This document shows, piece by piece, positions 48,979 through 60,313 of a DNA stretch of 64,000 bases. The translations under genes and the position numbers were made by a program. Within the stretch, counting starts at the first letter, position 1, and every line of letters begins with the position of its first letter. The notes beneath the pieces are model-generated. The model saw only the letters and a list, made by a program, of their open reading frames with translations. It was not told the origin of the DNA and did not search any database. Source of the DNA: Hyperoplus lanceolatus (taxonomy: Eukaryota; Chordata; Actinopteri; Uranoscopiformes; Ammodytidae). The stretch lies in contig CM049398.1 in NCBI GenBank assembly GCA_026929865.2, positions 13,659,001 through 13,723,000 of the forward strand. The letters run 5' to 3'.

Positions 48979-49805
48979 GGTTGCGTTCCGAATCGCATAC
49001 TTTCTACTATATAGTATGTAGAAAGAAGATTTAGGATGTCCCGATTCTTGTGGCCAGATTTAGGATGGTTAGAAGTACCCGGATGTCCTACTTCATGCGG
49101 CGAAGATTGTTAGGTTGCGTTCCCAATCGCATACTTTCTACTATATAGTATGTAGAAAAAAGATTTAGGATGTCCCGATTCTTGTGGCCAGATTTAGGAT
49201 GGTTAGAATACCCGGATGGTCTACTTCATGCGGCCAAGATTGTTAGTGTTGAAAAGTGCATCCTATTTGGGCGATTCTGACCCACAATCCAGTGCGCACG
49301 TGAAGTGACGTAACATCGACGAAGCCTATAGGTCCATGTTATGAAAACAAACGGGGATGCGACGGATATAAAAGCAAGAGGCAAGATCAAGGCGCAATGT
49401 TATGATGAAATAAGAGAGAAAAGTACGTCCCAATAGTATGCCTACTGCATCCTAACTAGATTCTTTTTATCGTCAGATGTAGTATGTAGAATAGAAAAAA
49501 GAAAGAGTATGCGATTCGGAACGCAACCTTAGTGTTGAAAACTGCATCCTATTTGGGCAATTCTGACCCACAATCCAGTGCGCACGTGAAGTGACGTCAC
49601 ATCGACGAAGCCTCCATATGAAAACAAACGGGGATGCGACGGATATAAAAGCAAGAGGCAAGATCAAGGCGCAATGTTATGATGAAATAAGAGAGTAAAG
49701 TATGTCCCAATAGTATGCCTAATGCATCCTAACTAGATTATTTTTATCATCAGATGTAGTATGTAGAATAGAAAAAAGAAAGAGTATGCGATTCGGAACG
49801 CAACC
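48979..49805. mobile_element. MITE with tandemly doubled arms (L-L-R-R), nested in the Tol2-like hAT
   Basis: The left end GGTTGCGTTCCGAATCGCAT occurs twice in direct orientation (48979 and 49113), as two copies of a 134-bp block. The inverse, ATGCGATTCGGAACGCAACC, ends at 49528 and again at 49805, closing two copies of a block of about 277 bp that starts GTTGAAAA/CTGCATCCTATTTGGGC. The structure is therefore left-left-right-right rather than two complete side-by-side elements. Non-coding. Confidence 0.75.
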
Positions 49806-49898
49806 AACAGACTCCCACACACTCGCAATTAGGCCTACAGAGACACTGTTCTTCTTTGACACATGTCCTGTTCTCCCTGTAGTTTACTCACTGCCCCT

Positions 49899-50415
49899 GT
49901 GAGTACCAGATATGTTCGGCTGCCAGATATGTTCGGGTTGCATAATGATGACGCACTTCCTGTACTACGCGAGATCCACTTCTTTCTTACGAATCTATTG
50001 CAAACTGCAATCTATTATAATATTATCATTCACAATGTAAACATTACAATAAAGATACATGTAGAAAGAAAGTACGTGTAGTTTTCGGAAAAAATAGATA
50101 AGCTATCGTTCGTAATAGCAAAGGGATTGTGGAAAATGTCATTATTGTCCCCAAGATCACGCGGCGTTACAAGAGATCTCGCGAGAGCGTTCAATACAGC
50201 CCGAACATGAAACTTTTTTCTCTGTTTTATTTAATAAAAGGCGAATGCCAAACTTGTAAGCTTAATGTTGGTTTTGATACAGTAAATACATTTTCGCTTC
50301 AGGAAAAGGTAGAGAAAACTGTTTTTTTTAAGTTTATTTGAATATAATTTACTGGAAGTTCGTCATCATTGTGCAACCCGAGCTTATCTGGCAGCCGAGC
50401 ATATCTGGTACTCAC
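49899..50415. mobile_element. MITE with TIR of about 60 bp, nested in the Tol2-like hAT
   Basis: GTGAGTACCAGATATGTTCG through GGGTTGCATAATGATGACGC on the left is matched inverted at 50355-50415 with few differences. The element is 517 bp and non-coding. A lone, more diverged copy of the left terminus (GTGAGTACCAGATGTGCTCG) lies at 48729-48774, still inside the same hAT. Confidence 0.7.
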
Positions 50416-51391
50416 ACCCCCAGTCTGGCTGTGTGACAGTCTGAGAGTGGTCTCTTTTTTTCAGCCTCTCTGTAGTTTCATACGTTAATTGAGTGTGCCA
50501 GCAGGTTTTGATGTGTAACAAAGTTTAATTTGTGTGTTTTATATTTTTGACACAACACAACCTAGATAATTTTCTCAGGGCCTGTGACATATTGTAGGAA
50601 TTAGTTTAAAAATGTGTATGTGCAAAACAATGTTATAAGTATATTGGTTTTAATTAATATAATTTTGGATAAACCTAATTTATTATAATTGTATTTGAAG
50701 GGTGATGTATGGTTATTTAATTTGGCAAAAAATTTATGTATTATTGTTTTTGTTCAAGGGTTATTAATTTTATTTTTAAAAACCTTATTTATTGTTTCAT
50801 TTTAAAGGATGTCATTTAAAATATCTTTATTTGAACATTGCTGTTTTATATTTTGTTCGTGTCTATTTTGTACCGTTTGTGTTACTCTGTGTATTTCAAA
50901 AATAAATCCGGAGTAATTCAGTAGGCCTACTTGTACTCTTGAGTACTTGAGTAGTCTTTTCACTGCATACTTTTTTACTCTTACTCGAGTAATTATTTGT
51001 ATGAGTACTTTTACTTCTACTTGAGTAATTATAATCTTAAAGTAACTTACTTTTACTTGAGTACATTTTTTGGCTACTCTGCCCACCTCTGATTATTCTA
51101 TAAACACAGACATTTACATCGATAGTCTGGCGTTATAACTGATTTGCCTCGGGTGTACTGTGGAGTTTGTAAGACTTTTTTATTAGCAGGCTAGCAAGAA
51201 CTGTTGACTTGCACTAGCCTAGCACCAGTGAACTCTGCAACTAGGAGGAATGATAAGAAAAAAAGTGTTTAGCTTAGAGTAATACTTAAGGGGTTGAAAT
51301 ACTACATTTAGCAAAAAGTATTGGATAAGCAGTCTAAATAATCAACTTAAAGTTATAGATACATTGTTTAAATGTTAAAAAGAAACGGATA

Positions 51392-51588
51392 GGGGCGTTC
51401 CGGTGGCGTAGTGGATAGAGCGCGTACCATATTGGCTCCGGCGTTCGTTGCAGTGGTCGCGGGTTCAAATCCGGCCCGCGGACCTTTACTGCAGGTCATC
51501 CCCCCTCTCTCTCTGTCTCCCCGTTTCAAGTCTGCACTATCCAATAAAGCTTGAAAATGCCAAAAAAAAATCTTAAAAAAAAGAAAAA
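51392..51588 (+). mobile_element. tRNA-derived SINE of a third kind
   Basis: The head GGCGTAGTGGATAGAGCGCG is an A box and GGGTTCAAATCCGGCCCGCG holds a B box. A pyrimidine-rich CCCTCTCTCTCTGTCTCCCC block follows, then CACTATCCAATAAAGCTTGA and an A-rich tail with TCTTAAAAAAAAG. It is inserted in the degenerate minisatellite beside the nested elements. The flanks AAAGAAACGGATAG and AAAAGTAATGGATAG are similar, but the host array is itself repetitive, so a target duplication cannot be proved. Confidence 0.8.
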
Positions 51589-51830
51589 GTAATGGATAGA
51601 TGGTTGAAATTGTAAAAAAAAATAGGGTTAAACTGTGGAAATAGTCGGGCAATCCGTAATCTTTTGAAAAGTTAAAGTAATGCGTGTTATCAGAATATAG
51701 AACTTCGAAATATAGGGCCCTGGGAACAAAGGTACCCTGAACTAGTTGGCTAAAAGTAATGGATAAATAGTTGAAATAGCTAACATGAAGAGATACAATC
51801 TCATAACAGTTAGCTCAAAACAAATTGTTT

Positions 51831-52600
51831 AAATCTATTTATTCATTAGTCCACTTTAAGATATGGTGTATAGTATCATTTTGACCAAAATTGACCAGAT
51901 TAATTGAAAAAAAACACATGGTAACAATATTGCCTATAATTTACTTTATTCATATTTATTTTAAATGCTTTGCAACATGACCTGTTGGTCCTGTTGTCGA
52001 GCTCTGCATATATACGGGCTGTGTGGTACCAGACAGAAACGATGCCCTAAGTATATGTTGTATTAAATAGGCCTGGACCACTAAAAGCAGATAAAAAAAA
52101 GTGGGGTTGGTCATTTTCCTTTCAAAGTCTGAAAAGGTTTGACGTGGTCAAAATATGCTGAGTGACAGTCTGAGAGTTTCAAAGTTCCAACTTTAGAAAC
52201 ATGGGAGGTTTGAAACAATATTTCTCTTATACACATATTGAGAGAAAAAAGGCCACTCGGGCCCATTCAGCCAAGTTAACATGCAACATACCCTGACAAA
52301 TGTATTACCATTAAGCCGCAGTATGGTACCATGTGACTCATGAGTTATTACAATCACCTGTTTAATGTCTGTGGGTTTGGTGGGATGCAAAATTGCTTGT
52401 GAGTACAGCATGTGTCTAACAATTAAGGATTTACGTGTATTCTGTTGGGGGAGGGGAAATATTTGGAGATCATTACTGTATTCCATTTACATATTTTTGT
52501 GATTTGAAAAACCCTTTTCTTCTAATGGAAAGATACACATAATACACTCAGTAGCCTACATGTGCAGGTCTGTTTGCTCACCACAAAACACTCTCTAATG
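51831..52600. other. Gene-free stretch
   Basis: No supported gene. A 97-codon minus frame (52193-52486) has no recognisable features. Confidence 0.3.
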
Positions 52601-52604
52601 GCTG

Positions 52605-52760
52605 TTTATTTATTTATTTACTTATTTATTTATTTATTTATTTAATATTATTAGATTTATTTAAACATTTATTTAACCAGGAGAAACCCATTGAGATAAA
52701 AACTATATTTTTCAAGGCTAACCTGGTCAAGACAGGCATCGGTATAATAAGAACACATAG
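52605..52760 (-). repeat. L2-type LINE 3'-end remnant with (TTTA)n tail
   Basis: On the minus strand, CTTGACCAGGTTAGCCTTGA, then TTTTTATCTCAATGGGTTTC and TCCTGGTTAAATAAA form an L2-like 3' end. It runs into a TTTA/TAAA microsatellite at 52605-52644 (plus coordinates). Sequence up to about 53270 may be more of the same 3' UTR, but no coding part is recognisable. Confidence 0.55.
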
Positions 52761-53810
52761 TTACAGACAAAAAATGCACAAGGAAAAAGTAAATAGAACT
52801 CAAATAAAGCAAATCAACGACATTACATAAAATTAAAATACCTTTTTTGTAAGCAGGAAAACATATTGAAAACACTGACATCCATCTTATTAATTTCAAA
52901 CCATCAACTCAATGTAACTTAATCATTCAATTATCAGAAAACATTCAAACTGTCTTTGGCATAAACCTTTAGCAAATGTAAGGTTTCTTTTATAAAAAAA
53001 TACTAAATGTGATTTACAAGCAAGTCTGTGTGTAGAAGAGGCAGGAAGCCAATTGAGTGCACATGTTTTATCCCTCAGAGGCATAAAGAATTGATGACCT
53101 GTGGTGTTATATTTGGAATATAATTTCCTGTGATAATTTGCATTGGGAGGGTGGAGGGTGCAGTATTGGACTTTAGGAATTCTGTTGTGCTAAAATAAGT
53201 AAAAAAGAAGTATGGATGTATGGATTGGGCAGAGGCTGGAAAACACACATTTCTGCATACATGATTAGAGTTCATTATTGTGGCCTTGGTTCCATCCTGT
53301 GTTACAAATCATACATATGTGAATCTTAATATGTTTTATGTGAGGTATAATTGAATTTGACATAGCCCTTGCCTGCACATGTGCTTGGTCTAAGCATGAA
53401 AAGATCTACATTTCATTTCAACAAGCCTTGTTCTTACTCAGCCATTGGGGGTCACTTACAAGGGTCTGATTCAATTAATCTTCCGTTCACAACAGGAGGA
53501 AAACATTTTCATGGTGAATGGTTTGCTTAAATAGATTACCATCTCAAATAATTCAATTTCCGTTAATTTGATTGATTTCATACCGAGGGGGAAAAGAAAT
53601 CTTAATTTAAAACCATTGCATTTCTAATCAAACATTAACTGAGAAAGAGGGCCTGGGTGAAAATCTCTTATTACCAGTTTCCCCACTAATTTAAATAGAA
53701 TAATGCTGACGGCTGCCCTATTAAAAGGCACTGGCAGTATTCAGTGTGTGACTAGCTCAAATGTTAGATCTTGCAAGTTACCGTTTGCAAGGTGCATTGC
53801 CGTTCCCCAC
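52761..53810. other. Gene-free stretch
   Basis: No supported gene; the first part may be LINE 3' UTR. Confidence 0.3.
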
Positions 53811-53994
53811 TTAAAGGTGGAGTCAGCAATTCTGAAGAATGCTTGTTGTCAAAATCACTTTTTGGACAACACTGGATTATCTTTTTTCAGTGCACAAAGT
53901 ATGGCTAGGTAGCAGATCGTGAAGAGATTTTCACAAATTTTGACAAAGTGATTTGGATACCAAGCATTCTCCAGAATCGCTGAATTTACCTTTG
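53811..53994. mobile_element. Short TTAA-type MITE, about 184 bp
   Basis: The left end TTAAAGGTGGAGTCAGCAATTCTG... continues to GAATGCTTG and is matched by the inverse AAAGGTAAATTCAGCGATTC through GAATGCTTGG at the right (53960-53994). The TIR is about 35 bp with several mismatches. The left TTAA is intact; the right one has decayed. Non-coding. Confidence 0.65.
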
Positions 53995-55800
53995 TATGCG
54001 CAGATTGACCATGCGTAATCACCACATACACACATACAGGTAATCTGTGACTTTACTACAGAGGATCTAGATGAAGCAGATCAGTCATCTGATCCTTTCA
54101 CATCCATTATTCATCCCGCTGGAGGACACTTCTCTTCTCAGAGAGACCCAGGAACCCCATCTATTCTCATGAGCAAAGGAAATGCCATGCAGTGTGGGGT
54201 GAATCACCAGAATGTGAAAACACAAAAAAAAATTGGTAGAGCTGGATATCATGGCTGCAGGAGACATAGAATGAACTAGATGTATACTGTAACTCAGATT
54301 ATAACAAAAACAAATAAAAGAAAAAAAACATACAAATGTGGAGAAACTGAAATATAAAATGTGAAAATATGACTTATTGAGCACATCTCCTGTGCAGAGT
54401 GATACCCACAATTGCTACGCTGTTGCAAAATAGAGCAGCTTGGCCAGTGCTGTGAGGAGAAAACACCTTGTGGAGACATTGTGTGAGTGGCAGGCAGAAC
54501 TGGCAAGCTGCCACCGATAATAACATCTGAAATAAATTTGATGTGTGGAATTCAATCTGTAGTGATAGGGACGGCTGCAGCATTAGAGTGAAGCTCTAAA
54601 TGCTATCTACTCATCCATGGAATGAGGACTGACACGCAGTCTCAGAGAATAGATTGTGCAATTAGCAGCCTTTGTGCAGTTTTGACACAATGAAAAAGGG
54701 AAATGAGATTCAACGTCGTCGTGCACGGTCCTCTGTGGCTCTGTGATTCCCGTAAGATATTCCGAATGCACTGTTTCAGGTGAGAATAAGTTGGGGGGAG
54801 TTGTAACATTACCAGATACAAAAAATCACACACAGAGGGAGTTCAGTCGGTCACACTTATTAATACTCCCCGGCATTTCACCTCCATCCAAACAGTGCGA
54901 TTTGAAATTGTGAAATTCTGATGTGATTCCTTTCTTGTTAATATACCAATTTCGAGGGACATGCCACTTCTTCAGCACCATAGGTCAGCAGCAATTATAA
55001 AATGTAATACAACATTCAAAGAGAAGGGGGCGCTGTTTGTGTAGGCATTGAACAAAATTGGCCAGAGTACCAGAGTTTCACCAAACTTCACTGACTATGC
55101 CTTTAATGAATCAGATTTGAAATTGGTCGACCACCAACATTCCTGTCCCTTTTGCACACCTATGTCCATATCTTGTGACAATATCACACTTTCTTGCTAT
55201 TTTTTCAGAGTAATAAAGCCTCAGTTGATACATTTCTATTTGACCATGTCACAGTTTGACTTCAGTTTTGTTGATAGGAAGTCTTAAATAGACATATTAT
55301 TTCTTTATATGCAGCCTTCAAACTGCTAGAATAATGAAAACTCTGTTCACAAACAGCAGCTTGCTTGTGTCATGACACCTGTGTAATAATAAACATAAAA
55401 GTAAATGCCATTTTATCTGTGACTTGGTTCGTGTTCAGCTGTAAAAACCAATGTGCAGTCATTAAGTATAGGATGGTCTCACTCACATGAGCTAACAGAC
55501 TATAACCATAAAAGGAAATCACTATAATATTCCCATAAAGTGGTTCGCGGTGGTGAGTTTATGGTGACTCCGTTGTACTTTATGCTTCCCAAGGTATCAC
55601 TGTGATATTATATTCCCATTGGGAATTACAGTGAGTTTTTGGTGTTCAGTGGCAATCAAAATTGACATTGTTAAAATTGTTTAATTCTTTTTATTCTCCC
55701 AATGCATCAAATGTAATATTTCTATACTATTTTATAGGCTGAAATGTCATTGCAACATAATGCAGGCCAATATGATAGCAGGCTCCCTGCTTGAGCCCTC
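53995..55800. other. Gene-free stretch
   Basis: No supported gene. Three overlapping minus frames at 54085-54583 show neither motif nor splice logic. Confidence 0.35.
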
Positions 55801-56600
55801 CCTCCGCCTCTCATGTGTCTACATTTTCATCCCATGGCCTTCTCTAGGTGATTTAGCGCCGCCAGTCTCAAGCAGGTGTCCAACATGGCGATCACGGGGA
55901 GCGGATCTCTCGCTATTTCTTTCTCAATTTTCGTGATTTCAGCGGCGTTTCTTCCGAAAGGTTAGTTGTTTTGGGGTATTTGAGTGTGCGTGTGTGTGTG
56001 TGTCTGTGGTGCAGATTTACTAGGCTACCTTTTCTACAGCTAAAAGCCAGCGGAGTACCGGGGCTGAAGTTGTGGTGCGTTTGCGCGCCTGATGCGCACA
56101 AGCTTTCCCTCAAATCTCAGCATCACTTTCTATTGCTCCGATACCACCTCTGTCGACTCTACATTGTCGCTGTTTCCCCGGCTCTGTTTGCCTACTTATC
56201 TCGTAATTGTAGCGCTAACTGATAGGATGTTGTCCTGAGTTGTTACTGCAATGGGCTACACATGACTGCTGTAAAAAGTAATGTTAGTGCTGCACAATTG
56301 CATCGGCGGAAAGAAAGTAGCCTATCACCAGTGATAATCAAGGGAAATACGCTACAGTAACTAGACCCATGGCAAGTTGCTCACTGAAACGTGGCTTTTT
56401 TTTATCCCCGAATGAGAGCGGCTCTCCCGGCCATATGGGAGAACACGGCTCGGATGCACTTGTATCCTTTAGTTATACCGCATAAACCTTCGATGGGATG
56501 AGTCCCAACTCATCCCATCGTCTTCAAATATCTCAAGTCTGCGCTTCAGGTGCGCTTTGGAGAAAAAAACACGCATTGCAGTTCTAGTCTCGCAGTGTTC
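55800..56600 (+). promoter_or_regulatory. CpG-enriched 5' region of the plus-strand first exon
   Basis: CpG content rises around the exon (GCGCCGCCAG, GGCGATCACGGGGAGCGG, GTTTGCGCGCCTGATGCGC), as expected of a CpG-island promoter and first exon. No TATA box is evident close to a plausible start site. The regulatory call is inferred from composition and position only. Confidence 0.4.
55885..55960 (+). CDS. First coding exon with signal peptide, candidate CADM-type adhesion molecule
   Basis: An ATG in good context (AACATGG) opens 25 codons, MAITGSGSLAISFSIFVIS then AAFLPK, plus one base, up to a donor AAAG|GTTAGT at 55961. That gives a phase-1 exon of 76 coding bases. A polar start, a hydrophobic stretch and small residues near the end form a convincing secretory signal. 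The ending ISAAFLPKG loosely resembles the end of the CADM1 leader (SAAALIPTG) as I remember it, and the phase fits an Ig-superfamily gene. The resemblance is weak; the gene could be any secreted or membrane protein. No second exon is recognisable in the remaining 8 kb, so intron 1 exceeds 8 kb. It points away from the minus-strand exon at 13190-13241. Confidence 0.45.
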
Positions 56601-56629
56601 TATGGACGCACAACTGCAGCCTCGGGTGC

Positions 56630-56631
<2 letters not shown>

Positions 56632-56667
<36 letters not shown>
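56632..56667. repeat. (GT)n microsatellite
   Basis: Eighteen GT units in the presumed first intron. Shorter TG runs lie at 55986-56002 and 57165-57190. Confidence 0.9.
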
Positions 56668-56668
<1 letters not shown>

Positions 56669-58251
56669 CCAGTCCGCAGTCTTCACTTCTGCTGTCAGCG
56701 AGGCTGGATATGTAAATCTGCCATGTCGTTGTTGGGGCTTTACGGCGTGCAACCGTGCGTCTAAACGTGAACGACTATTGCAGTCCCCGGTCCGATCGTT
56801 CCCCCAGTTATTCCACCGCTGTTGCATCAGAGTTGCATGCATCAGGGCTTTTTTTTATGTCTTCCTGGAAAACGTATTGCTGACAATACTGACGCACGTG
56901 AAGCGATTAAAATGTCAGTTTGCAGCAGCCTCCAAGTGGTAGGATGAACATGTTGTTGTGTTGTCAAAAATTAATGTTAAAATGGAAAGCAACAGTTGCG
57001 AAGGCACTTGAAGACTAGGCTATACTTTAGTGACTTCTTGGTGGTTCAATTTCTGTTTCACCTATTTCCATAAGTGGCTGCAATAGCGGTATCTGCATAA
57101 ACCATCAACAGGTCTGCATAAACTCATCAAAGCCTCTGTCTCTTTTAACCTGTGTGTCTGTATGTGTGAGTGTGTGTGTGTGTGTGTGTTTTTGTGTTTG
57201 TGTGATTTTAGATTGAAAACATGTTCCCAAAATGAGGTTACTAGTTTTTTTTTATATAAACATTATATACAGTACTGCATACAAGGCTGGATTTTAACAG
57301 TTGTTATGGTTGGTGTTGAATGGCTGTAGAATGACATTTACAGAATTGTCTCGCACCTATTTAAGAAATTAAGTTAATTAACCTCTCAGTCAAATAGAAT
57401 TATGCATCATGAATTGGTAGGAACTTTGAGCTCAATATAACCGAGGGTTGCAGCATCAGGAATCTTGATGCAGCGTCTCGGTTTCGGGTGAAATCCCCCA
57501 AGCCGGACACCGTGATCCGACCTCAGGTTTTTCATTTGTTCCATTGTCTTTGTGCCAGCTGCTAGGAGCCAGAAAGGCCCCGAGCTCCTGCTTTGTGAAG
57601 TGCTGACAGTCTGCTTTTTGACAGCCTCCAATTGTTCCTTGTTAATAATCCAGAATCAGATTTGAACCTTGTCACTGTATCCGGCCAGAGGGACACAATC
57701 CCACTAACTAGACGCTGGGTGACACACTATCAGTGTTCGTGTTATCATAAAGAAACCAAGGAAATGGGGTTGATTAAGGGAAAAAGACAGGGAGGGAGAG
57801 AGACAGCTGATGTTGTTCTCCCAGTATATGGAGGGTCTGATCAATTTAGAGAGCTGCTGCTGCCTCGGCTGAGCATCCTGTTATGAAACAAATGTGTGTA
57901 GCAGTGTTCCTCTCCTGGGGCTCGGCCTGTTGTAACGTATCAGATGGTCGAATTTCAGAAGGTTGCATAATCCCATTTATTGCTGGCTTAAAGTCATTCG
58001 TCAGGGCTGAGCGATGGTGAAGGGGATCAATGAGAGCTGTCATGAAGCCTCAAAGCGCCGCTGAAGGACAGCATCTCAGAGAAAACAAAGGGAAACGTAC
58101 AGTTGTTGTTACTGGCTCTCGGGTCGCCAGTTTGGCACGTGACCCGATTAATTGAAGATGCTGCTCTTGGTGGGGTTTGGCTTTGAAAACCGACACTTCT
58201 GAAATCTGCTAGCGGTATGCTGCATTGCCTTCAATTTGTGTTTTGCCTACA

Positions 58252-58289
<38 letters not shown>

Positions 58290-60313
58290 ATGTGTGTGTT
58301 GATCTCCCTGTGCTTTGTCTGTTGTCAGGTGCACATTGGGGCCCACAAAAAGTACCTCTTTACCTTTCTGCATACTACTGTTGTGCATGTGCTATAGATA
58401 AGGTAATTGGAAGAAGTGGCCATTGTAGAAGTGAAGAAATAGCCTGTAAATTGCAATACAATACTATAACAAATACTGAAATGACAAGTTATAGTCTTTT
58501 ATTTAAAAAAAAAACACAACATATTCTTAAACAGTGTGGAAATTCTTGTAATAACAGTTTGTTAAGAATTTGAGCCGACATTTTTTGTAATGCCTTGAAC
58601 ATTGTTGAAATAGCCATAATTAGACATGGGTTATTCAAGGTGCTTGATTTGATAAATGTTGTGCTAGATTAGAAATTGCAGTTCCTTTGATTTAATTCGT
58701 TGGTCAATATTAGTAAATATACTTTCTGCACGTGTGTTTCCTCTCCGTCTGTTCCTTGTTCCACACACCACCTGCCTCGAGAAAGTGCGACAGCCACGTG
58801 TGCTGCATGAGTGATTGAAGTTGAACGAGGCAAGTTGAAAAGCAGCAAGAAAGCGTCAAAAATAATGTTAAGCGAACCTTTAACTATACCGGGTAAATTA
58901 CAACATATCTTTTTCCTGTGCTGTGAAGTAGGCATGAGCCCATGTAGTCTGCCATCACCGTATTACAGCAGAATTAAGAAGTGGTCTCACGTTGAAGTCG
59001 GTCTCTTTTTTAATTGTTGTCTGCAAGTTTTCTGTAAAGCTGCTATTTCTCATTATACAAATCTTCAGAGTTGTGACAGTAATTTATTTTTATCCGTGTC
59101 TCAAATTATGCCTTATTGAGGTCCTTGAATTGGTGGGAATGGCGCCTAAAAAGTCCTTGAATTTGATATAAAAAGAAAATGGAACCCTGAAAGTATGGAA
59201 ACTTAACCTCTTTTCAAAATAAGAGTGGTATACGATTATACAGTATAATATATCACTGGATTATTTTATATTACAGTATTTGTAAGGTAGATACTGTGGG
59301 TAGGATACATTTACTTTCTTTATATGGTTTTGGGTAATTAAATCTATAGAAATGTGGTATTATTTTAAGTAGCCCAACAATGGTTTTGTGTGCTTAAGTT
59401 ATTCCGCCTATAAATGGCCCGTTCCTCTCATCAACAGTCAAAATTTAACATCTTACAATGACACACGATAAAACAAAGATAATATTTGGCATTTTTAACC
59501 TGAGATTGACTTATATATTAAATGAGTAATTGTTTCAACACATCAGCGCTATCTCTGGAGCAAACTGCAGTGGTCTACTTTATACTATCTGTAATAAATG
59601 TCACTTACAGACAGTACTGCACCATGTTTCAGGATACATTTAATACTGCACTTAATGGCCCATTGACAGGTGCCCGCTTTTTGGCGTATTTCATCGCCTG
59701 TACATTGAGATCACCCGCAGTACATCATTTGTAAGAATAATAAACTCTGCTATTTAAAGAAATTGAATTTATTGCTCATTAAATTTACATTAAACTCTGC
59801 TTAATAAGCCTCACTCTAATTGCTAGATAATGCATGGCACTACTTTATGGGGTGGCAGCTAATCATACCGTCGAAAAGGGAGGGGTCCATTGAGGTTTGG
59901 CAGCTGATGCATGTGTAGGGAATTTAGCCACAGGAGTGGAGATGTAACAAAGTAAGACATGTGGGCAGAGGACATCCCACCTCCGGGCTGTGTGCTTTTC
60001 TTCTCAGTGCTTTCAGTGCTGTGTGTGAAGGCACAAGGTCTCGCCTTGAAATCGAATGTATTCAAATTTCTGCTGCCTTGTTTGAGCATGGCAGTGTGTG
60101 AATGAATGTGCACTCATGGTCAAACTTCACACTATTCTCAATCGCTTATAAAAACGGATCTGAGAACAGAGGGTCATCGCATCTTGAAGTGAATAGGCAG
60201 ATTTCGCTATGGTTTGGTGTTGTCCTTCATGGTCAGAGGTAGCGCTACATAAGTCAACTTGGTTGTGGAAGTATTTCTGCAAAAAAGATTAAAAATATCG
60301 ATTTATCCTTGAC
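56668..60313. other. Gene-free stretch, presumed first intron of the plus-strand gene
   Basis: No recognisable exon. A (TG)n run lies at 58254-58287. Frames at 58217-58573, 58669-58935 and 58811-59119 lack motifs and plausible splice borders. Confidence 0.35.
58254..58287. repeat. (TG)n microsatellite
   Basis: Seventeen TG units. Confidence 0.9.

Larger units (their letters stand above)
48323..51091. mobile_element. Tol2-like hAT element, non-autonomous, 2769 bp, with perfect 8-bp target duplication
   Basis: The ends are CAGAGGTGGG and CCCACCTCTG. ATTATTCT is repeated exactly on both sides (48315-48322 and 51092-51099). The subterminal regions are rich in TACTTTTACTTGAGTA-type motifs on both sides, the feature shared with Tol2 and related fish hATs. 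No hAT transposase (BED finger or dimerisation domain) is readable in any frame, and much of the interior is later insertions (48979-49805 and 49899-50415). It landed inside the right inverted arm of the older TTAA element, splitting it. Confidence 0.85.
47498..51290. mobile_element. TTAA element with inverted arms of roughly 290 bp, Kolobok-like candidate
   Basis: TTAA at 47498-47501 begins AAAGGGGTAGTTTGGAATTT. The left arm runs to about 47820 and contains GTTGCAGAGTTTGCTTAGCA, CAACAGTTGTTGCTAGCCTG and CTCCACAGTACACC. The same blocks return inverted as the right arm, which is split in two by a later hAT insertion: 48235-48322 and 51100-51260. A TTAA near 51286-51289 may mark the right border but is weakly supported. 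The original spacer (47830-48230) carries a decayed gene on the minus strand. TTAA target, long arms and a P2RX7-C-type product together suggest a Kolobok-like element; that class is inference. Confidence 0.6.
47440..51830. repeat. Degenerate minisatellite hosting several nested insertions
   Basis: Units of about 30 bp built on AAAGTAATGGATAAATAGTTGAAATAGCTAAC recur, diverged, on both outer sides. On the left they are at 47440-47497 (GTTGAAACTTATGGATAAAA, AGTTGAAATAATCAGC). On the right they are at about 51287-51390 and 51583-51660 (AAAAGTATTGGATAAGCAGT, AGTAATGGATAGATGGTTGA), and best preserved at 51750-51785. The long-TIR element (47498-51290) and a SINE (51392-51588) interrupt the array. 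Similar arrays are familiar from other fish genomes. Non-coding. Confidence 0.6.
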
